A stretch of 64,000 bases of DNA from JAPHTQ01 sp050299175 (GCA_050299175.1 JBNKVM010000009.1:62001-126000); one strand, 5' to 3'. Positions 17,734-26,554 are shown, counted from the stretch's first letter. Translations and numbers: made by a program. Notes: generated from the sequence alone by a model not told the origin.

Positions 17734-18891
17734 GTGGTGGAATTGAGTCCTGAAGATGCGCTGCGTTTGAATGTGCTACTGGCTAACGCCGAGGCGGTGC
17801 GCATCGACGAAAATAGCATGGTGGTCTACGGACTGAGCGCCGGTCAGGAGATGAAGTTTCCGCTCAACCCGACCGGTCGCAGCGATCAATATCTCAAGGC
17901 GGTGCGCTCCACCCTCTCTACCATGGTACTCGATTCCCCTGGCGGCTATCCCGTCTATCTGCGGCGCTGGACCCGTATGGGGCAGATCGATCATGAGCAG
18001 ATGGATCGCCTGCTCAAGTTGGGCGAGCCTGAGGCGGTGATGGCGGTGGTCTGTTCACGCAACCTCTCCGATGAACTGGCGCGGCGTGCCTGGTGGTGCG
18101 CCCCCTGGTCGGAACATGCGCGGCGCATGCTGGAGAGTCGCCAGGTGGTGGAGGGCGAGATGGGCAGGGTGCTGGCGGCTCATCTGATCGAACACCTGCC
18201 GTTCGAAACCGAACCGCGGGATATGCTCGACACCGTGCGCCTGGTACTGCAACCAGGCCTGATCGACGAAGAACAGAAGCGGCTACTGTGGCAGAGTGGC
18301 GCACGCAATCGCAGTTACCGTATCGGCTTCCTAAAAGCGTTGCCCGACGACCTTCCCGAGCAGCAGCCGGCACGAGCCGAGCTGGCGCAGCATGCTGGAA
18401 AACTTGAGCAGCTCAGCACTGCTGGCAATCCCTATGCACTGCAACTGCTACGCCTGCTCGGTGCCGCAGGACAGTCCTATCTTGCCGTGGCCGAGGATGT
18501 GCTGCTGCATCCGGCGGATCAGGATGTGGCCATTGCCCTGTTTAACACCCTGGGTGGGTACTTCAATACCTTGCCCCCACAGGAACGGCTGCGTGAAATA
18601 AACTTGATTTCGACACAGGTCGAAAAACTGCTCAATGAAGATGAAAAAGTGCATCAGCTAAAAGAGGTAGTGCCGTCCCTGGAGGCGGAGATTCGCGCTA
18701 TGCTTGTGCTAATGCATGTCAGCGAATACCTGCTTAATCCGGTCTTTTCCCAGACCGATGCGGTAGGTACAGTGATGCAGGAGCGGATGGAGCCGGTTAC
18801 CACGCCGCTGCGCCAGGCAATTTGCCTGTTACGCGGGCGAGATCTGGAAATAGCTGTAAAGCCCCGCGGTCGCGGTCGTCGGGTGAGATGA
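17734..18891 (+). CDS. DsrS-like protein (tentative)
   Basis: 385 residues from GTG (GAGG at 17725-17728), mostly alpha-helical, soluble and without catalytic motifs I can name. The N-terminal part (LNVLLANAEAVRIDENSMVV; GGYPVYLRRWTRMGQ near 69-83; ELARRAWWCAPWSEHARRML near 114-133) resembles my memory of DsrS, the cytoplasmic protein encoded at the end of the dsr cluster of Allochromatium vinosum and reported as dispensable. No other dsr gene is present here. The family call is from recollection, not a search. The C-terminus is very basic (KPRGRGRRVR). It lies six bases after the VWA gene, which argues for a joint function with the MoxR/VWA pair. Confidence 0.5.
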   Translation: MVELSPEDALRLNVLLANAEAVRIDENSMVVYGLSAGQEMKFPLNPTGRSDQYLKAVRSTLSTMVLDSPGGYPVYLRRWTRMGQIDHEQMDRLLKLGEPEAVMAVVCSRNLSDELARRAWWCAPWSEHARRMLESRQVVEGEMGRVLAAHLIEHLPFETEPRDMLDTVRLVLQPGLIDEEQKRLLWQSGARNRSYRIGFLKALPDDLPEQQPARAELAQHAGKLEQLSTAGNPYALQLLRLLGAAGQSYLAVAEDVLLHPADQDVAIALFNTLGGYFNTLPPQERLREINLISTQVEKLLNEDEKVHQLKEVVPSLEAEIRAMLVLMHVSEYLLNPVFSQTDAVGTVMQERMEPVTTPLRQAICLLRGRDLEIAVKPRGRGRRVR

Positions 18892-18898
18892 GGTCACT

Positions 18899-19459
18899 AT
18901 GGAACGAAACAAGGCATCAACCGTTGAGGCGGTTACCGTTGCCGCGGCACTGACTGCCACCATTCCCCAGGAAGTGGTGGAGTTGAACACCGGCTACCTG
19001 CCCTGGGTGTTGGGCGACAACCTGGCCGGGCAGGTCGATGCCTATGTAATGGAGCAACACCTGGGTTACTACCCGGCACTCGATTTCTTTCGCGATCAGC
19101 CCGAAGTGGTCGATACGGCGCTGCTGACCCTGATCGACGAAATTGCCATCTTCTGCGCCGAGTATGCACGGCGCGAACTGCGTCACCGTCTCGCGGGCGC
19201 GTTTACCTCGATCCAGATCGAACAGATCCAGTGCACCGCCTATACCATGCCCAGGGTGCGACCGAATCGTAGTGGTGCCCCGGAAGCACTGGCGCTGCAC
19301 TACAGTCCAGACACCCTCAAGGTGGAGTTGCTGTTAAGGATGTTACGCGACGAGAGTCAGGAGGGTGTGGAAACTCTGGTCCTCAACCGGCTCACCCAGT
19401 GGGGCCGGGAGCCGTTTTCCCGTTTTCAGGCGAATGGCGCGCATCAGTTGAGCCAGTAA
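18899..19459 (+). CDS. Conserved-looking protein of the MoxR/VWA operon, function unknown
   Basis: 186 residues, soluble, no signal peptide or membrane segment. It has a stretch of hydrophobic helices around GYLPWVLGDNLAGQVDAYVM (about 37-56) and a Lys-poor C-terminus. I do not recognise the family. It begins seven bases after the DsrS-like stop and is the last gene before a 125-base gap in front of adk, so it closes the four-gene operon. Confidence 0.6.
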   Translation: MERNKASTVEAVTVAAALTATIPQEVVELNTGYLPWVLGDNLAGQVDAYVMEQHLGYYPALDFFRDQPEVVDTALLTLIDEIAIFCAEYARRELRHRLAGAFTSIQIEQIQCTAYTMPRVRPNRSGAPEALALHYSPDTLKVELLLRMLRDESQEGVETLVLNRLTQWGREPFSRFQANGAHQLSQ

Positions 19460-19585
19460 TGGCTCACTCTTTGTGATAAACCCAGCAGATTGCCCCATTG
19501 AAAGGCTCTTTTGTTCATCATTGGCCTCTCCCGGCATAATTTTCCGCTGAATTTTCCGTTATAACGACAACCGAAGGAGCCGATG

Positions 19586-20242
19586 ATGCGCCTCATTCTT
19601 TTGGGTGCCCCGGGTGCGGGCAAGGGTACGCAGGCACAATTTATCTGCGAGAAGTATGGTATTCCACAAATCTCCACTGGCGACATGCTGCGTGCGGCGG
19701 TTAAAGCCGGCACACCGCTGGGTGTAGCGGCGAAGAAAATCATGGACGAGGGCGGTCTGGTGTCTGACGACATTATCCTCGGCCTGGTCAAAGAGCGGAT
19801 CACCGAAGATGACTGCAAGAACGGTTTCCTCTTCGACGGTTTCCCGCGCACCATTCCTCAGGCTCAGGCGCTGAAGGACGACGGTGTGGCGCTCGATTTC
19901 GTGGTCGAGATCGATGTTAACGACGATGAGATCATCAAGCGTATGAGCGGTCGCCGTGTGCATCCTGGCTCAGGCCGTACCTATCACGTCATCTTCAATC
20001 CGCCCAAGGTGGAAGGTAAGGATGACGAGACTGGCGAAGATCTCATCCAACGTGATGACGACAACGAAGATACCGTACGCAAGCGTCTGGATGTTTATCA
20101 CTCACAGACCAAACCGTTGGTCGATTTCTACTCCAGCTGGGCCAACAGTGGCGCCGACGACGCACCGAAGTACGTCAAGGTGACCGGTACTGGCCGTACG
20201 GTTGAAGAGAACCGTGACGCGGTGTTTGCCGCACTCGGTTGA
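19586..20242 (+). CDS. adk: Adenylate kinase
   Basis: Converts ATP and AMP to two ADP in the cytoplasm. It has 218 residues, the long form. The P-loop is GAPGAGKGTQ (about 7-16), the AMP-binding region is STGDMLRAAV, the NMP-bind/core motif is FLFDGFPRT, and the LID domain (about 122-160) lacks the zinc-binding cysteines, as in other gammaproteobacteria. Two consecutive ATGs exist (19583, 19586). The second is chosen because AAGGAG (19574-19579) is then six bases away and the protein starts MRLILLGAPG as in orthologues. It is followed directly by a dispersed repeat and a strong terminator. Confidence 0.97.
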   Translation: MRLILLGAPGAGKGTQAQFICEKYGIPQISTGDMLRAAVKAGTPLGVAAKKIMDEGGLVSDDIILGLVKERITEDDCKNGFLFDGFPRTIPQAQALKDDGVALDFVVEIDVNDDEIIKRMSGRRVHPGSGRTYHVIFNPPKVEGKDDETGEDLIQRDDDNEDTVRKRLDVYHSQTKPLVDFYSSWANSGADDAPKYVKVTGTGRTVEENRDAVFAALG

Positions 20243-20243
20243 T

Positions 20244-20385
20244 TAGAAGCGTTTCAAAATTATCTTCGTACCCTGATCCTGTGTTGCAAAGCCTGCTGCG
20301 GTGCTCATTTACTACCGGTAAACTGTGCTCCTCGCAGACTTTGCGCCTTGTCTCTGGGCACGAATCTTAATTTTGAAATCGCTTC
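20244..20385 (+). repeat. Dispersed 140-bp inverted-repeat element, copy 2
   Basis: Starts one base after the adk stop with TTAGAAGCGTTTCAAAAT and ends ATTTTGAAATCGCTTC. The two ends are inverted repeats of about 30 bases (including TTCGTACCC and GGGCACGAA). The internal GTGCTCATTTACTACCGG and GTAAACTGTGCT match copies 1, 3 and 5. Together with the terminator behind it, it makes up the adk 3' untranslated region. Confidence 0.88.
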
Positions 20386-20394
20386 AATATTCTT

Positions 20395-20417
20395 ACAGGC
20401 CCTTCGGGGCCTGTTTT
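20395..20417 (+). terminator. Rho-independent terminator of adk (UUCG tetraloop)
   Basis: CAGGCCC (20396-20402), loop TTCG, GGGCCTG (20407-20413), then TTTT. The UUCG loop is the exceptionally stable tetraloop. It lies 150 bases beyond the adk stop because the repeat element intervenes. Confidence 0.85.
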
Positions 20418-20470
20418 GCGTTGGGCCGTACGTTATACTCGACGGAAACCTAACGCATTGACGGTAACGG

Positions 20471-21460
20471 ATGGAAAACAGTCCTAACAACAAGATCGGC
20501 GTACTGCTGACCAATCTCGGCACCCCCGACGAACCGACGCCGCAGGCTCTGCGTCGTTATCTTGCCGAATTTCTCTGGGATCAACGCGTGGTCGATCTTC
20601 CACGCCCATTGTGGTGGCTGATCCTGCACGGCATCATTCTGCGTACCCGTCCTGCACGTTCTGCAAGGCTCTATCGCGAGATTTGGAGTGAGCAGGGCTC
20701 ACCGCTATTATCGATCTCGCTTACCCAGCAATGCATGTTGCAGGAACAACTTGAGCGTGCCGCGCCGGGTCGCTATCACGTGGCGCTGGGGATGCGTTAC
20801 GGTAATCCCTCTATCGAGAGTGCCCTGAGTGAATTGCAACAGATGGGCATCGAATCAGTAATCGCCCTGCCGCTCTATCCACAAAACTCCTGTTCCACTA
20901 CCGCCTCCACGCTTGATGCTATCAGTGACGCACTAAAGAAGCGTCGCGATGTGCCGCATCTTGATTTTATTGCCGGGTATCACGCACATCCCGCCTATAT
21001 CAAGGCACTGGCCAATTCGGTACGCGAGCATCGTGATGGTCGTGACGCGGCGGAAAAGTTGCTCATCTCCTTTCACGGCACGCCACTTCGTTACCGTGAA
21101 GAGGGTGACCCTTATTATGAGCAGTGTCTGGAGACGGTGCAGTTGTTAGCGCAGGAGTTGGGACTAAAGCCGGAACAGTGGCAGATCAGTTTCCAGTCAC
21201 GCTTCGGACGTGAGGAGTGGTTACAGCCCTATACCGATGAGACGCTGCAACAACTCGCAGAGCAGGGTGTAAAAAGCATTGAGGTGATCTGTCCCGGTTT
21301 TTCGGCAGACTGCCTGGAAACCCTGGAGGAGATCGCCGGGGAGAATCGGGAAATCTTCAGTAAGGCCGGTGGTGAGGCGTTTTACTATATTCCTGCGTTA
21401 AATGGACGCGATGACCATGTGGCGATGATGGCGACCCTGATCGAGAGTCGTACCCGCTAA
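20471..21460 (+). CDS. hemH: Ferrochelatase
   Basis: Inserts ferrous iron into protoporphyrin IX, the last step of haem synthesis. 329 residues. The N-terminal GVLLTNLGTPDEPTPQALRR and the catalytic-histidine motif LLISFHGTPLRY (about 196-207) are diagnostic, as is the C-terminal VICPGFSADCLETLEEI with the conserved Glu near the metal site. There is no C-terminal iron-sulfur cysteine set and no transmembrane anchor, so it is the soluble or peripheral type. Its stop overlaps the stop of the convergent lipoprotein gene by a few bases, so no terminator separates them. Confidence 0.97.
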   Translation: MENSPNNKIGVLLTNLGTPDEPTPQALRRYLAEFLWDQRVVDLPRPLWWLILHGIILRTRPARSARLYREIWSEQGSPLLSISLTQQCMLQEQLERAAPGRYHVALGMRYGNPSIESALSELQQMGIESVIALPLYPQNSCSTTASTLDAISDALKKRRDVPHLDFIAGYHAHPAYIKALANSVREHRDGRDAAEKLLISFHGTPLRYREEGDPYYEQCLETVQLLAQELGLKPEQWQISFQSRFGREEWLQPYTDETLQQLAEQGVKSIEVICPGFSADCLETLEEIAGENREIFSKAGGEAFYYIPALNGRDDHVAMMATLIESRTR

Positions 21461-21924
21461 AACAGTCTTCCCGCACGCACCAGGTGTTCACGCCAATAAG
21501 GATTTTCCAACGAAGCATAACTCACCGACTTGCCGCTGGAAGGGGCGTGGACAAACTTCCCTTTTCCGACATAGATCCCGACGTGAGCGACCTTACCCTG
21601 GATACTGAAAAACAGTAGATCGCCCTGGCGTAGTGCGCGAGGATCGACCGGGAAAGTGCTGTCATAGAGACCGCCGGTGGTTCGTGGGACTTCGAGCCCG
21701 GCCTTGCTGTAGGAGTAGTAGACCAGACCACTGCAGTCGAAGCCGCGTTGCGGGGAACTGCCGCCGTAACGGTATGGTGTGCCGACCTGCTTTTTGGCAA
21801 AGCTTACCGCGGTGTGGGTGGAGGGATCGCCACGGAAGCTTTGATTGCCATAGCGCAGCGTTTCGTCACCGCCGCATCCGCCCAAGGCCAGGATCAGCAA
21901 GATAACAGCATGTCTGTGTAACAT
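21457..21924 (-). CDS. NlpC/P60-family lipoprotein (peptidoglycan endopeptidase)
   Basis: 155 residues from the ATG at 21924, chosen over a GTG ten codons upstream because it yields a proper lipoprotein signal, MLHRHAVILLILALGGC, with lipidation at Cys17. The mature part is a complete NlpC/P60 domain: the catalytic cysteine in RGFDCSGLVYYSY (about 69-81), the histidine in KVAHVGIYVG (about 120-129) and a third polar residue in KFVHAPSS. These enzymes cut the D-Glu-meso-DAP link in peptidoglycan stems, like E. coli Spr/MepS. There is serine rather than alanine at +2, so outer-membrane sorting is not blocked by Asp. Confidence 0.9.
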   Translation of the reverse strand: MLHRHAVILLILALGGCGGDETLRYGNQSFRGDPSTHTAVSFAKKQVGTPYRYGGSSPQRGFDCSGLVYYSYSKAGLEVPRTTGGLYDSTFPVDPRALRQGDLLFFSIQGKVAHVGIYVGKGKFVHAPSSGKSVSYASLENPYWREHLVRAGRLF

Positions 21925-21998
21925 GGTTCTGTTCTCTCTGTCTCCGATTAACACATTATATATATGATGTCCCGACGCAGGTAAACATAGATCGCCGT

Positions 21999-24392
21999 TT
22001 AATCGCCGAAGACTATCGGCACCACTTCGCGATAATGCTTTATGAAGTGTGCGGTCATTCCCTTACGAATGTGTGCGGGCAGATCTTCAAAATCACCACG
22101 GTTGGCATCCGGCAGGAGTAGTTCCATCACCCCGGCGCGGCGTGCAGCGATAACCTTTTCCCGAATACCGCCTACAGGATAGACGCTGCCGGTCAGGGTG
22201 AGTTCGCCGGTCATCGCCAATGGACGCTTGATACGTTGATTTCGCGCCAGTGACAGCAGTGCCGTTGCCATGGTGACGCCTGCTGACGGCCCATCTTTGG
22301 GGGTTGCTCCTTCGGGGACGTGCAGGTGAATGAAGGCTGATTCGAAGAACTCCACCTTGCCGTCAAACTGTTTCAGGTGCGATGAGATATAGCTGTAGGC
22401 GATCTCAGCCGATTCGCGCATGACATCGCCCAGTTTACCGGTCAGTTTGAAACCGCGATTGAGACTGTGCACCTGGGTTGCCTCGATACTCAGGGTAGCA
22501 CCACCCATCGGCGTCCAGGCTAAGCCTGTTACCACACCGACACCACTGAGCAGTTTCTCCTTGCCGAAAAACGGTTTGCCCAGATATTCGATCAGGGTTT
22601 TCGGGCCGACTTTTATCGGACCTTTTTCGCCACTAACCAGTCGCATCGCGGCCTTGCGTACCACACGTCCCAGTTGTTTCTCCAGGTTTCGCACGCCGGC
22701 TTCACGGGCATAGCCTTCGATGATCTGGCGTAGTGCGGTGTCACTGATCTTCAGTTTGCTGGGTTTTACCCCGGCCCGTTCTAGTTGGCGCGGCCAGAGG
22801 TGATGTTTGGCGATGGCGATCTTCTCTTCGGCGATATAGCCGGAGAGGCGAATGATCTCCATGCGATCCAGCAGCGGTCCCGGAATGGTATCGAGCTGGT
22901 TGGCGGTACAGATAAACAGGACTTTTGAAAGGTCGAAGCGCAGATCGAGGTAGTGATCGAGAAATTCGCTGTTCTGTTCCGGATCGAGCACTTCGAGCAG
23001 AGCGGCGGCGGGGTCACCATGATAGGAGGCACCGATTTTGTCGATCTCATCAAGCATGATGACCGGGTTTTCGGTACCGGCCTCTTTCAGCGAATGCACG
23101 AACTTGCCCGGCATGGCGCCGATATAGGTACGGCGATGTCCCTTAATCTCCGCTTCGTCGCGCATACCTCCGACCGAGAAACGATAGAATTTGCGACCAA
23201 CGGTCTCAGCGATAGATCGACCAATAGAGGTTTTACCGACGCCGGGCGGTCCGACCAGCAACAGGATCGAACCGGCGATGGTGCCGCGCAGTTGACCAAC
23301 GGCAAGAAATTCCAGGATGCGCTGTTTTACATCGTCCAGTCCGTCATGATCCCGATCGAGAATGCGTCTTGCACGTTTCAGATCGAGGATATCCTCTGAA
23401 TCGACACCCCAGGGCAGTGAGGTAATCCAATCGAGGTAGTTGCGGGTAACGGTGTATTCCGGTGAACCGACCTCCAGTACAGACATTTTCTGCATTTCGT
23501 CATCAAAACGCTGTTGCGCATGTTCCGGTAGTTTCAGTTTACCCACGCGTTGCTGGAATCGTTCCAGATCGGCCGTACGATCGTCTTTCTCCAACCCCAG
23601 TTCTTTCTGGATCTCCTTAAGCTGCTCACGGAGGAAGAATTTCCGCTGCTGATCCGACATCTGATCTTCTACACGTTGGCGGATCTGATGTTGTAGTTTG
23701 GCCAGTTCCATCTCTTTTTTCAGCAGGACCAGCACGCGCTGCATGCGATCGATAACCGGGAAGGTTTCCAGTACCTCCTGCAAGTCAGTGGCGTTTGCCG
23801 TAGTCAGTCCTGCAGCAAAGTCGGCTAATGGTGAAGGTTCATTCGGCCCGAATCGACTGAGAAAGTACTTCAGTTCTTCGCTGTAGAGGGGATTCAGGGG
23901 CAAAAGCTCTTTAATCGTGTTGATAATCGCCATGGCATAGGCGCGCACCTGATCATCATTGTCGCGTTTGCCTCCATCCGGATACTCCACCTGAACCATA
24001 TAGGGCGGTTTATCGGAGAGCCATTTGACGATACGGAAGCGTTGCAGGCCTTCGGCGATGAACTGCAGCTTTTCTGCGGCGCGATTGGGTTGGTGTAGGC
24101 GGACGACGCTGCCGATTTGATAAAAATCATTCGGTTTTAACGGTTCATCATGTTCATTTCTGACCAGAACCAGGCCTGCCATGTGTTGCTCTGTTTCGCC
24201 GATTGCCTCGACAGTGGCCAGCCAGGGACGTTCATCCATAATGATCGGTGCTGCCTGTGCAGGAAAAAAGGGTCTTTCAAAGACGGGTAACAGGTGAATA
24301 GTAGTGGGAAGCACCGATCCCTGAATGGCGAGTTCCGTTTCTGCTACAGAATTTTCAATGTATTCGGCTTCCATGGGCTCATTTTCAGCCAT
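21999..24392 (-). CDS. lon: ATP-dependent protease La (Lon)
   Basis: 797 residues. The N-terminal substrate-binding LON domain (about 28-225) is followed by a coiled coil, then the AAA+ module with Walker A GPPGVGKTS (about 379-387), Walker B PVIMLDEIDKIG and a sensor region. The protease domain has the catalytic serine in KDGPSAGVTMA and the lysine in GGIREKVIAARRAG. The gene stands alone rather than in the usual clpX-lon-hupB order, so it may be a second lon of the genome. The N-terminal 30 residues are acidic and variable. The start ATG has GAGGTGA upstream. A candidate sigma-32 promoter lies about 60 bases before it. Confidence 0.95.
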   Translation of the reverse strand: MAENEPMEAEYIENSVAETELAIQGSVLPTTIHLLPVFERPFFPAQAAPIIMDERPWLATVEAIGETEQHMAGLVLVRNEHDEPLKPNDFYQIGSVVRLHQPNRAAEKLQFIAEGLQRFRIVKWLSDKPPYMVQVEYPDGGKRDNDDQVRAYAMAIINTIKELLPLNPLYSEELKYFLSRFGPNEPSPLADFAAGLTTANATDLQEVLETFPVIDRMQRVLVLLKKEMELAKLQHQIRQRVEDQMSDQQRKFFLREQLKEIQKELGLEKDDRTADLERFQQRVGKLKLPEHAQQRFDDEMQKMSVLEVGSPEYTVTRNYLDWITSLPWGVDSEDILDLKRARRILDRDHDGLDDVKQRILEFLAVGQLRGTIAGSILLLVGPPGVGKTSIGRSIAETVGRKFYRFSVGGMRDEAEIKGHRRTYIGAMPGKFVHSLKEAGTENPVIMLDEIDKIGASYHGDPAAALLEVLDPEQNSEFLDHYLDLRFDLSKVLFICTANQLDTIPGPLLDRMEIIRLSGYIAEEKIAIAKHHLWPRQLERAGVKPSKLKISDTALRQIIEGYAREAGVRNLEKQLGRVVRKAAMRLVSGEKGPIKVGPKTLIEYLGKPFFGKEKLLSGVGVVTGLAWTPMGGATLSIEATQVHSLNRGFKLTGKLGDVMRESAEIAYSYISSHLKQFDGKVEFFESAFIHLHVPEGATPKDGPSAGVTMATALLSLARNQRIKRPLAMTGELTLTGSVYPVGGIREKVIAARRAGVMELLLPDANRGDFEDLPAHIRKGMTAHFIKHYREVVPIVFGD

Positions 24393-24453
24393 AACGTCAC
24401 CTCAATAACGAGTTACTTGTCCATTGTTCTTCGTTTTCCATTACATATACCTC

Positions 24454-24482
24454 TATTGGGGATATGTGAAGTTAGGTTACAA
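24454..24482 (-). promoter_or_regulatory. Candidate sigma-32-like promoter of lon
   Basis: On the minus strand TTGTAA (24482 to 24477), 15 bases, then CCCCAATA (24461 to 24454). It is similar to the RpoH elements in front of htpG but less well matched. lon is RpoH-controlled in E. coli, which raises the prior. The region is AT-rich, so chance matches are easy. Confidence 0.3.
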
Positions 24483-24645
24483 AGTTTATATGAAATTACT
24501 TTGTTGAAAAGTGCCTGTTGAATCTCTTTAGTAGAGGAAAAAAAGCATTCATAGACGTTAAAACACAAAAAAATTAGCTGTTGTAGCGAAATTTTTACTC
24601 AATGAAGTAAAAAAAACCTTTTTTTTGCAAAAAAACAGGCTATTT

Positions 24646-24676
24646 TTTACAAAAATCTTAAAAGTGTGTTTATAAT
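24646..24676 (+). promoter_or_regulatory. Promoter of the histone H1-like gene
   Basis: A perfect TATAAT (24671-24676) is preceded by TTTACA (24646-24651) at 19 bases, or TTACAA at 18. The upstream A/T-tracts would act as UP element and bend. The transcript would carry a leader of about 40 bases with GGAAGGAG before the ATG. Confidence 0.55.
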
Positions 24677-24724
24677 TTGTTCGACAAACGTTTTGTTAAA
24701 TCAATACATAGGAAGGAGCGGTAT

Positions 24725-25228
24725 ATGGCACGAGTAAAGAAAGCTGCAACCAAGAAAAGAGCTGTAAAGAAAACGGCTCGTCGTGGTCGTCCGGCTGCAC
24801 GCAAAGCTGCAGTTAAACTGGATCCTACCAAGAACCGTACATTTAAGGCCGCAGTAAGCCGCAATGAAAAGGCCGCTGCCGCTGTTGCCAAGGCTGAGGC
24901 AGCTGTCAAGAAAGCGACTGATGCATTGACCGCAGCCCGTAAGAAGATTAAAACCGTCAAAACTGCCGCAGCGAAGAACGCTGTGAGCAAAAAGATGGAT
25001 GCTCTGAAGAACGCCAAGGCAGGTCTGGCTACTGCCAAGTTCGAGCAGAAAATGGCGGCAGGCATGGTTGCTGCGCTGGCTAAATTCGATGCGGCTCAGC
25101 AGAAGGTCTATGACCGTGCAATGGGCAAGGCTGTTGCGGCTGCAGAGAAAAAAGAAGCCAAAGCAACCAAAAAGAAAGCTGCACCGAAGAAGAAGCGTCG
25201 CGTTAAGCGTCGTGTGAAGCGCGCATAA
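24725..25228 (+). CDS. Histone H1-like, lysine/alanine-rich nucleoid protein
   Basis: 167 residues from the ATG at 24725, six bases after GGAAGGAG; the 16-codon upstream extension is rejected. The composition is almost entirely Lys, Ala, Arg and Val. The N-terminal tail contains the AT-hook-like core RRGRPAARK (about 17-25). A central helical segment (about 48-130) has heptad-like Ala/Lys spacing, and the C-terminus is a polybasic tail (KKKAAPKKKRRVKRRVKRA). It resembles eukaryotic H1 tails and AlgP-type regulators of Pseudomonas. It probably coats or bends DNA and may influence transcription broadly. It is monocistronic with its own promoter and terminator. Confidence 0.75.
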   Translation: MARVKKAATKKRAVKKTARRGRPAARKAAVKLDPTKNRTFKAAVSRNEKAAAAVAKAEAAVKKATDALTAARKKIKTVKTAAAKNAVSKKMDALKNAKAGLATAKFEQKMAAGMVAALAKFDAAQQKVYDRAMGKAVAAAEKKEAKATKKKAAPKKKRRVKRRVKRA

Positions 25229-25253
25229 CAAGCTTGCTGTATTCAGCTTGTAT

Positions 25254-25285
25254 GAAAAGGCCGACAGATGTCGGCCTTTTCTTTT
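25254..25285. terminator. Terminator shared by the H1-like gene and moeA
   Basis: GAAAAGGCCGACA and TGTCGGCCTTTTC form a near-perfect palindrome (25254-25281) with T-runs on the plus side. Because the outer arms are A4/T4 it also offers a U-run to transcripts of the leftward moeA gene. Confidence 0.85.
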
Positions 25286-25306
25286 GCTTTTCCCCCATAA
25301 CGGTCG

Positions 25307-26554
25307 TTACAGCAATCCCCTGAAGGGTTGCACTGTGACCCGTTCGCCCGGTTCTGTCGCACGGCAGTCGTCGGGCAGAACGATAAAACAGTTGGCCCGG
25401 CTCATGGAACTGAGAATATGCGAGCCCTGCTCGCCTGTACTACGCACTACCAGTTCTCCTGTCGTGTCATAGTCGAGTATGCCACGCTGGAAATCCATGC
25501 GCGCCGGGCTTTTCAATCTGTCCAGACACTTTACTTTCAACTGCAGCGGTTTATTGCTCTTTTCTCCCTGCAGGAAATGCAGTGAAGGTTGGACGATCTC
25601 GTAAAACGTCGCCATGACCGAGACCGGGTTGCCGGGCAGACCGAAAAATACCGCGTTGCCCAGTTTGCCGAAAGCCATTGGTTTACCAGGCTTCATGCGA
25701 ATTTTCCAGAACTCGACCTTGCCCAGGTTATCGAGTATCTGTTTGACATAATCTGCATCGCCAACTGAAACGCCACCGCTACTGATTACCACGTCCGAGG
25801 TAGTTGCTGCCTGACGAAAAGCATCAGCAATCGCTTCGGGATCGTCCCGTACTACTCCCATGTCGATATGTTCCACATTCAGGTTGTGTAACATGCCCGC
25901 CAGGCTGTAGCGGTTACTGTCAAAAATTTGTCCCGCTTTGGGCTGTTCGCCAATAGAGCAAAGTTCGTCACCCGTGGAGAAGGTTGCCACCCGAAGTTTG
26001 CGAAACACGGTGACATTGCCAATACCGAGTGAGGCGAGCAGCCCCATCTCTGCGGCATCGATATGTTTACCGATATCGAGTACCACCGAATCTCTGGCGA
26101 TATCTTCACCGATATGGCGTACGTTCTCTCCCGCACGATGTCCACTTTGCAGGGTAATAATGTCGCCGTCGCGTTCGACTTTCTCCTGCATAATGACCGT
26201 ATCGGTGCCCTGTGGAATCATGGCGCCAGTCATTATGCGAACCGCTTCTCCTGGACCGACGGCGCCTTCAAAGGGGGTTCCGGCAAATGATTCACCAACG
26301 ATTTGTAGTGAGACGCTACCAGTTTGCGGTAGATCGGAGGCCTTGATGGCATATCCGTCCATTGCTGAGTTGGCATACGGAGGAACATTCACCGGTGAAA
26401 TAACCGGTTCTGCAATGATGCGATGCCAGCTATCCTGAAGGTTACATGTTTCTTTGTCGGCAATCGGGCTCAGTGATTCACGAATGCGCTGTAGTGCCTG
26501 CTCAACGCTGAGCAATTGATCGGCTGTCGGGGGCGTGCCGTTGGAGTGACTCAT
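25307..26554 (-). CDS. moeA: Molybdopterin molybdenumtransferase MoeA
   Basis: Inserts molybdate into adenylated molybdopterin during molybdenum-cofactor synthesis. 415 residues. Domain III/MogA-like motifs are clear: VNVPPYANSAMDGYAI (about 55-70), VRIMTGAMIPQGTDTVIMQE (about 104-123), FSTGDEL (about 191-197), SSGGVSVGDADYV (about 258-270), and KPGKPMAFGKLGN with FFGLPGNPVSVMATF (about 287-317). All domains are full length. It lies 79 bases downstream of mobA on the same strand, forming a mobA-moeA unit for Mo-bis-MGD cofactors of anaerobic or sulfur/nitrogen oxidoreductases. Confidence 0.96.
   Translation of the reverse strand: MSHSNGTPPTADQLLSVEQALQRIRESLSPIADKETCNLQDSWHRIIAEPVISPVNVPPYANSAMDGYAIKASDLPQTGSVSLQIVGESFAGTPFEGAVGPGEAVRIMTGAMIPQGTDTVIMQEKVERDGDIITLQSGHRAGENVRHIGEDIARDSVVLDIGKHIDAAEMGLLASLGIGNVTVFRKLRVATFSTGDELCSIGEQPKAGQIFDSNRYSLAGMLHNLNVEHIDMGVVRDDPEAIADAFRQAATTSDVVISSGGVSVGDADYVKQILDNLGKVEFWKIRMKPGKPMAFGKLGNAVFFGLPGNPVSVMATFYEIVQPSLHFLQGEKSNKPLQLKVKCLDRLKSPARMDFQRGILDYDTTGELVVRSTGEQGSHILSSMSRANCFIVLPDDCRATEPGERVTVQPFRGLL

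Larger units (their letters stand above)
24393..24724. other. AT-rich, A-tract-rich divergent intergenic region
   Basis: 332 bases between lon (leftward) and the H1-like gene (rightward), far richer in A and T than the surroundings. Runs of A and T (for example around 24535-24575 and 24605-24660) recur at roughly helical spacing, the pattern of intrinsically curved DNA and UP elements. No ORF worth reporting lies in it. It holds the promoters of both flanking genes. Confidence 0.6.

Noticed and set aside
19583..19585. The first of two adjacent ATGs as the adk start
   Set aside because: It would sit only three bases from AAGGAG; the second ATG has normal spacing and matches orthologous N-termini.
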